A DNA stretch of 64,000 bases from Candidatus Zhuqueibacterota bacterium (lineage in GTDB: Bacteria > Zhuqueibacterota > Zhuqueibacteria > Thermofontimicrobiales > Thiofontviventaceae), in the NCBI GenBank assembly GCA_016926625.1, contig JAFGOE010000083.1:24569-88568 (forward strand). The letters are read 5' to 3'. Of this stretch, positions 60,455 to 64,000 are shown piece by piece. A program made the translations under genes and the position numbers. Below the pieces are notes generated by a model that saw only the letters and a program-made list of their open reading frames with translations, was not told the DNA's origin and did no database searches. Each line of letters opens with the position of its first letter. Position 1 is the stretch's first letter.

Positions 60455-60482
60455 TTGACATTTTACAAAATTTTAATATATT
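60455..60482 (+). promoter_or_regulatory. Promoter for the PocR-type histidine kinase, TTGACA-N16-TATATT
   Basis: -35 60455-60460, -10 60477-60482; implies a ~230-nt 5' UTR. Confidence 0.6.
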
Positions 60483-60722
60483 ATTGATATATATGGAATA
60501 ATAACCGTGCGTGCTACAATAATTCTTTCACTTACTCCCCAAGATTCGAATATTATCTAATACGCCGTTTACCAACTATCTGCTAATCTGAAATTATTCC
60601 TAATATTTTTTTAACTGAATATGCCTCAATCTAATAACCGCTTTTCCTGGCAAAGTATCTATTTTGTGACATTACTGATATGAGCTAAAATTCATTTGCA
60701 GACAATAATCAGGGAAAATACC

Positions 60723-63002
60723 ATGAAAAAATTAAATTGGCCGATATTTGCTGATCATATTACCAAGGACGGAGAACTTTGCAAAGGTAGTTTAAGTGAT
60801 CTCAATGGGGTGGGTATTATCTCTAATGAGTACCTGAAAGGATTACTTACGCAAATTGCAAGTGTATTAGAAAATCCGAACACCATATTGGAATTCCCTC
60901 CGGATGCAGGCAAAGATCCGGTACGAACCGATTCGATCTCGATTCATTATGATATGCATCCTCCATGCAGAAAATTCAGAGAAGGAACATGTATGTCGTT
61001 CTGTAATAAATGTGACATCCTTCATGCCAATTTATTTCGCGACATCGAAGAAACGCAAATTCACGATGAATTAGTTCAGAGAATTAATTCATCTGGTTAC
61101 AAAACTAAATTTTTACAGGAATATGGTATCGAGAGTGATTTAACAGTTGAAACATATCAAGATAGATGTTTCATCAAATATACCTGTCCGCATTTAGGCT
61201 ACCAGGAATTAGTTTTTCCCATCATTTTCGAAAAAAAAATAATTGCAGCATTTTTTGTCGGTCAGTTACTGATTGAAGGTCATTTAGAAAAAGTCGATAT
61301 GGTTAAAGACATTTTTTTTAGGAAAAATAAAGATTGTTTTGATGAATATAATAATTCTCATCCCGGGGATAAAATAGACATCAATGATATATACCGAATC
61401 GACCATAAATGGAGAAGTGGGGAAAATATACTTACCACTACGAAGTACAAAGCCCTTATTGCGAATACATTCAGAGAATTAAATACGTTAGAATCACATT
61501 TAAACGAAGAGATAGGGCACACGAGAAAATATTTTTTATCCGACCGCGTAAATTACTATATTCAACTGGTACGCGACAATCTGACCGAATTAAGTCCTCA
61601 AAGTAATGAACAACTTAAGTACTTCTGGAATAAATTCGAATTATGCTTAAAAGAGATTCAAATGGATTTTCCAACAGAGCATTTAGCAGTTTTTGCCCGT
61701 GATTCATTTGTTATAGGGCAAAAAGATAGCCTGAAAATTGTTGCCTGGTCGGGAGAATCAAAAAAAATAGCAAAAAACTATTTGTATAATTTAAATAAAT
61801 TATCCTATTCGGTTTATGATCAGATACTGACTTCAGACATTCATCCAGAATTATTACAGGGATTCGAACCATCCAACCATATAGATGATACAAAAGATTT
61901 CGTCAGGGTCTTTCCATCACCGAGCGTAAAAGACCCAATTTATGTGATTTGGGTAAGGCATGATAACAGTAAATGGCCAAGACTATTAAAAAAAGAGACG
62001 GCTGATAGCGAATTTAACAGTATGTTTACGCTGTTTTGGACATTTATTTCTCTAATCTATACATCGATATGGGCTAATCGATCAAAACAAATTTTAACAA
62101 ATGCTTTGAGAGTGCTTGGACATGAGATCGGGCAATTATCGCTTGGTTTGGAAGCAGTTAGAGGCCAATACTTTGAACGACCCCAATTCCTCAAGATGTT
62201 ATCCAATGATAAAATAAGTCTAATAAATTCCGACATTGAGGGCCTGCTCACCCAGATAAGGTTTTTGACTGATGGCACGAAGAGCATCGTCACGGAATTT
62301 CCCAAAATCCATAAATCATCGCTAAACATGCATTTTATCTTCACGAAATGGTTACATCTATATCGATTGGAGATCTTGCATAAGAAAATCAAACTCAATA
62401 TATTGACTACTCCCAGATACGATCCGAATCAGCCACCGATGTTCGCCGATGAAATTTTGCTGCAACAACTGTTATACAATCTTTTGAGCAACGCGATCAA
62501 GTATTCACATCAGGGTACCATCGTGCATTTAAATTATGAAAAGGAGATCACCAATTTTGTTAAATACGGAAAAATTACTGTTACGAATTACGGCATAGAA
62601 GCAGATCCTAATATAAAAGACTTTAAATTGTATTACAGAGGGGAGAATGTCAAAGGGATTGAGGGGCTGGGCATCGGATTGCATATCGCGAAAAAAATTG
62701 CTCTTTTACATGGAGGCGATTTGACATTCACATGTCGAAAAATTTCGCCTTACAATGTTCCCCTGATCGAACAGTACCTGCAATTGGTAAGTGAAGGTAG
62801 TATCGAAGAGGAGAGTGCTACCGTAGCGAATCTGGAAAATGAACTGGCGAATCTTAGATCAAGTGGAATAATAACTGATTTAGTCGCTAAGACCAGCACT
62901 GATACTCCGCTCTATATACCCAAGAAATATGAAATGCGTAATAAGATTAAATATGCCACCTTTGAAGTTTCATTTAGTGCACTGTTCAAACTAGGAGATT
63001 AA
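60723..63002 (+). CDS. PocR-like sensory domain histidine kinase
   Basis: Cys-rich CRKFREGTCMSFCNKCDILHANLF and PIIFEKKIIAAFFVGQLL typical of PocR domains; HEIG H-box; HATPase N-box LLYNLLSNAIKYS and GLGIGLHIAKKI. Confidence 0.85.
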   Translation: MKKLNWPIFADHITKDGELCKGSLSDLNGVGIISNEYLKGLLTQIASVLENPNTILEFPPDAGKDPVRTDSISIHYDMHPPCRKFREGTCMSFCNKCDILHANLFRDIEETQIHDELVQRINSSGYKTKFLQEYGIESDLTVETYQDRCFIKYTCPHLGYQELVFPIIFEKKIIAAFFVGQLLIEGHLEKVDMVKDIFFRKNKDCFDEYNNSHPGDKIDINDIYRIDHKWRSGENILTTTKYKALIANTFRELNTLESHLNEEIGHTRKYFLSDRVNYYIQLVRDNLTELSPQSNEQLKYFWNKFELCLKEIQMDFPTEHLAVFARDSFVIGQKDSLKIVAWSGESKKIAKNYLYNLNKLSYSVYDQILTSDIHPELLQGFEPSNHIDDTKDFVRVFPSPSVKDPIYVIWVRHDNSKWPRLLKKETADSEFNSMFTLFWTFISLIYTSIWANRSKQILTNALRVLGHEIGQLSLGLEAVRGQYFERPQFLKMLSNDKISLINSDIEGLLTQIRFLTDGTKSIVTEFPKIHKSSLNMHFIFTKWLHLYRLEILHKKIKLNILTTPRYDPNQPPMFADEILLQQLLYNLLSNAIKYSHQGTIVHLNYEKEITNFVKYGKITVTNYGIEADPNIKDFKLYYRGENVKGIEGLGIGLHIAKKIALLHGGDLTFTCRKISPYNVPLIEQYLQLVSEGSIEEESATVANLENELANLRSSGIITDLVAKTSTDTPLYIPKKYEMRNKIKYATFEVSFSALFKLGD

Positions 63003-63006
63003 TCAC

Positions 63007-63432
63007 ATGAATATCTTATACCTCGAGGACAGAGGATCCGTGTCGTTCTACATATCGGAGTTTCTTGAGCACAAGGGACACACTGTATATCCTGCCTTTT
63101 CGATCATGGAAGCGAGATCGATCATAGAGGAACATAAAATAGATGTCATCATACTCGATCTGAATTTGAATCCGGATGGATTAAAAGAGGAAGAGATCGA
63201 AAAGACACTCAATGGTATTATTACGGGCTGGATCTGGTTTAATAACTACGTTTTGAGTAAAAATCCGAAAATGAAGGACAATGTGATCATACTCTCAGAG
63301 TATTTAAATGTGCTCGAGGAAGCGTATGGGAATGAGACCTCAGATATTAAAAAAATAGCAAAACGTGGCTTCCCAAGTCCGATTAGTCAGCTCACGAAGA
63401 AGATTGACGAAATAGAGTCGCAATTAAAATAG
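63007..63432 (+). CDS. Stand-alone receiver-domain response regulator with an atypical insertion
   Basis: MNILYLEDRGSVSFYISEFLEHKGHTVYPA, DVIILDLNL; adjacent to the histidine kinase. Confidence 0.85.
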   Translation: MNILYLEDRGSVSFYISEFLEHKGHTVYPAFSIMEARSIIEEHKIDVIILDLNLNPDGLKEEEIEKTLNGIITGWIWFNNYVLSKNPKMKDNVIILSEYLNVLEEAYGNETSDIKKIAKRGFPSPISQLTKKIDEIESQLK

Positions 63433-63442
63433 GAGCGTCAGT

Positions 63443-63613
63443 ATGGATGATGATAAAATTATGTTTAAATTAGGGAGCAGAGTTTTAACCATCATGATGA
63501 TCTCTATCGTACTAGTCAACTTTTACGTGTTGATTGCAGGATTTGTGCATTATATTCATTCGAGTCGAAAAATAATGGAGAGCATACAATATTCCCAGGA
63601 AGAGCAGAATTGA
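63443..63613 (+). CDS. Small single-TM membrane protein (56 aa)
   Basis: MDDDKIMFKLGSRVLTIMMISIVLVNFYVLIAGFVHYIHSSRKIMESIQYSQEEQN; AGGAG SD; 10 bp after the response regulator. Confidence 0.6.
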   Translation: MDDDKIMFKLGSRVLTIMMISIVLVNFYVLIAGFVHYIHSSRKIMESIQYSQEEQN

Positions 63614-63668
63614 AATGTTTGCACTTTCCCGGAGAGATTTCATCTTTCACGTAGACCAGGTAATTAAT

Positions 63669-63920
63669 TTAGTTCATTTTATAAGCTTCTCCCATGGCGT
63701 TAGCCGCTAACATAGCCTCCAGGACTTTTTCCGGCGTTATCTTTCCTGCCTCATGATGAATACTTGATCCCTGCATGCATGCTGCTTCGGCGACGAGCAT
63801 CAATTTAATACGATCGATATATCCCAGGCCGATATCTGCAAGGGTAGTGGGCAGTCCGACTTTCTCGCAGAAGGAGTAAACAGTGTCTAATTCTCTCGCC
63901 GTGATATTGCTATATTATAA
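63669..63920 (-). pseudogene. gldA: C-terminal fragment of glycerol dehydrogenase (GldA family), truncated
   Basis: Reads ITARELDTVYSFCEKVGLPTTLADIGLGYIDRIKLMLVAEAACMQGSSIHHEAGKITPEKVLEAMLAANAMGEAYKMN*; frame closes (TAA) right at the junction with IS-like sequence. Confidence 0.75.
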
Positions 63921-64000
63921 TGGACACTCAGTTGAGTTTGTGCGTTCAATAATTAACAAAATTGGAGTGTCTATATGAATCAAAAGAAATCAAGACGGCG
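63921..64000 (+). mobile_element. Left end of an insertion-sequence-like element, truncated by window edge
   Basis: TGGACACTC at the gldA break; GACACTC/GAGTGTC inverted pair; ORF starting at 63975 (MNQKKSRR...) resembling an OrfA start. Confidence 0.5.

Noticed and set aside
1-64000. CRISPR arrays, rRNA or prophage modules
   Set aside because: No regularly spaced repeats, rRNA-like segments or phage structural genes were noticed; tRNAs were not exhaustively scanned, so tRNAscan-SE should be run

Overview
The 64 kb window is gene-dense, chromosome-like DNA from an uncultured-type bacterium; gene content suggests an FCB/KSB1-like lineage, but this is not established. No rRNA, tRNA, CRISPR array or prophage was recognised. 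Contents in order: RsbU-like phosphatase; methionine gamma-lyase; RNase HIII; UvrD-RecB-nuclease fusion; dtxR-feoA-feoB iron operon; orphan SbcC/Rad50-like ATPase; peroxiredoxin and acyl-CoA ligase; PHP protein with an NDK-like C-terminus plus radical SAM; APC permease; TPR-SLH and FG-GAP envelope proteins; lexA with a minimal imuB/dnaE2-like mutagenesis cassette; Tex; an SbnI/SerK-like + TrpB2 operon; NtrC-type regulator; assorted metabolic genes; SNF2-SWIM helicase; signal peptidase; transglutaminase; B12-dependent RNR; peptidases and hydrolases; PocR-type histidine kinase plus response regulator; and a gldA remnant truncated at an IS-like end. The most interesting find is at 33.0-35.55 kb. 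It is a textbook-looking tryptophan attenuator, absent from the ORF track: a TTGACA-N17-TATATT promoter, a 33-aa leader peptide with five consecutive Trp codons, and mutually exclusive antiterminator and terminator hairpins. It precedes a two-gene operon encoding a ParB-fold SbnI/SerK-like free-serine kinase and TrpB2. The layout suggests a tryptophan-regulated route Ser -> O-phosphoserine -> (+ indole) Trp. A second notable system is the lexA / VOC / inactive Y-family polymerase / DnaE2-like cassette without a recognisable imuA.
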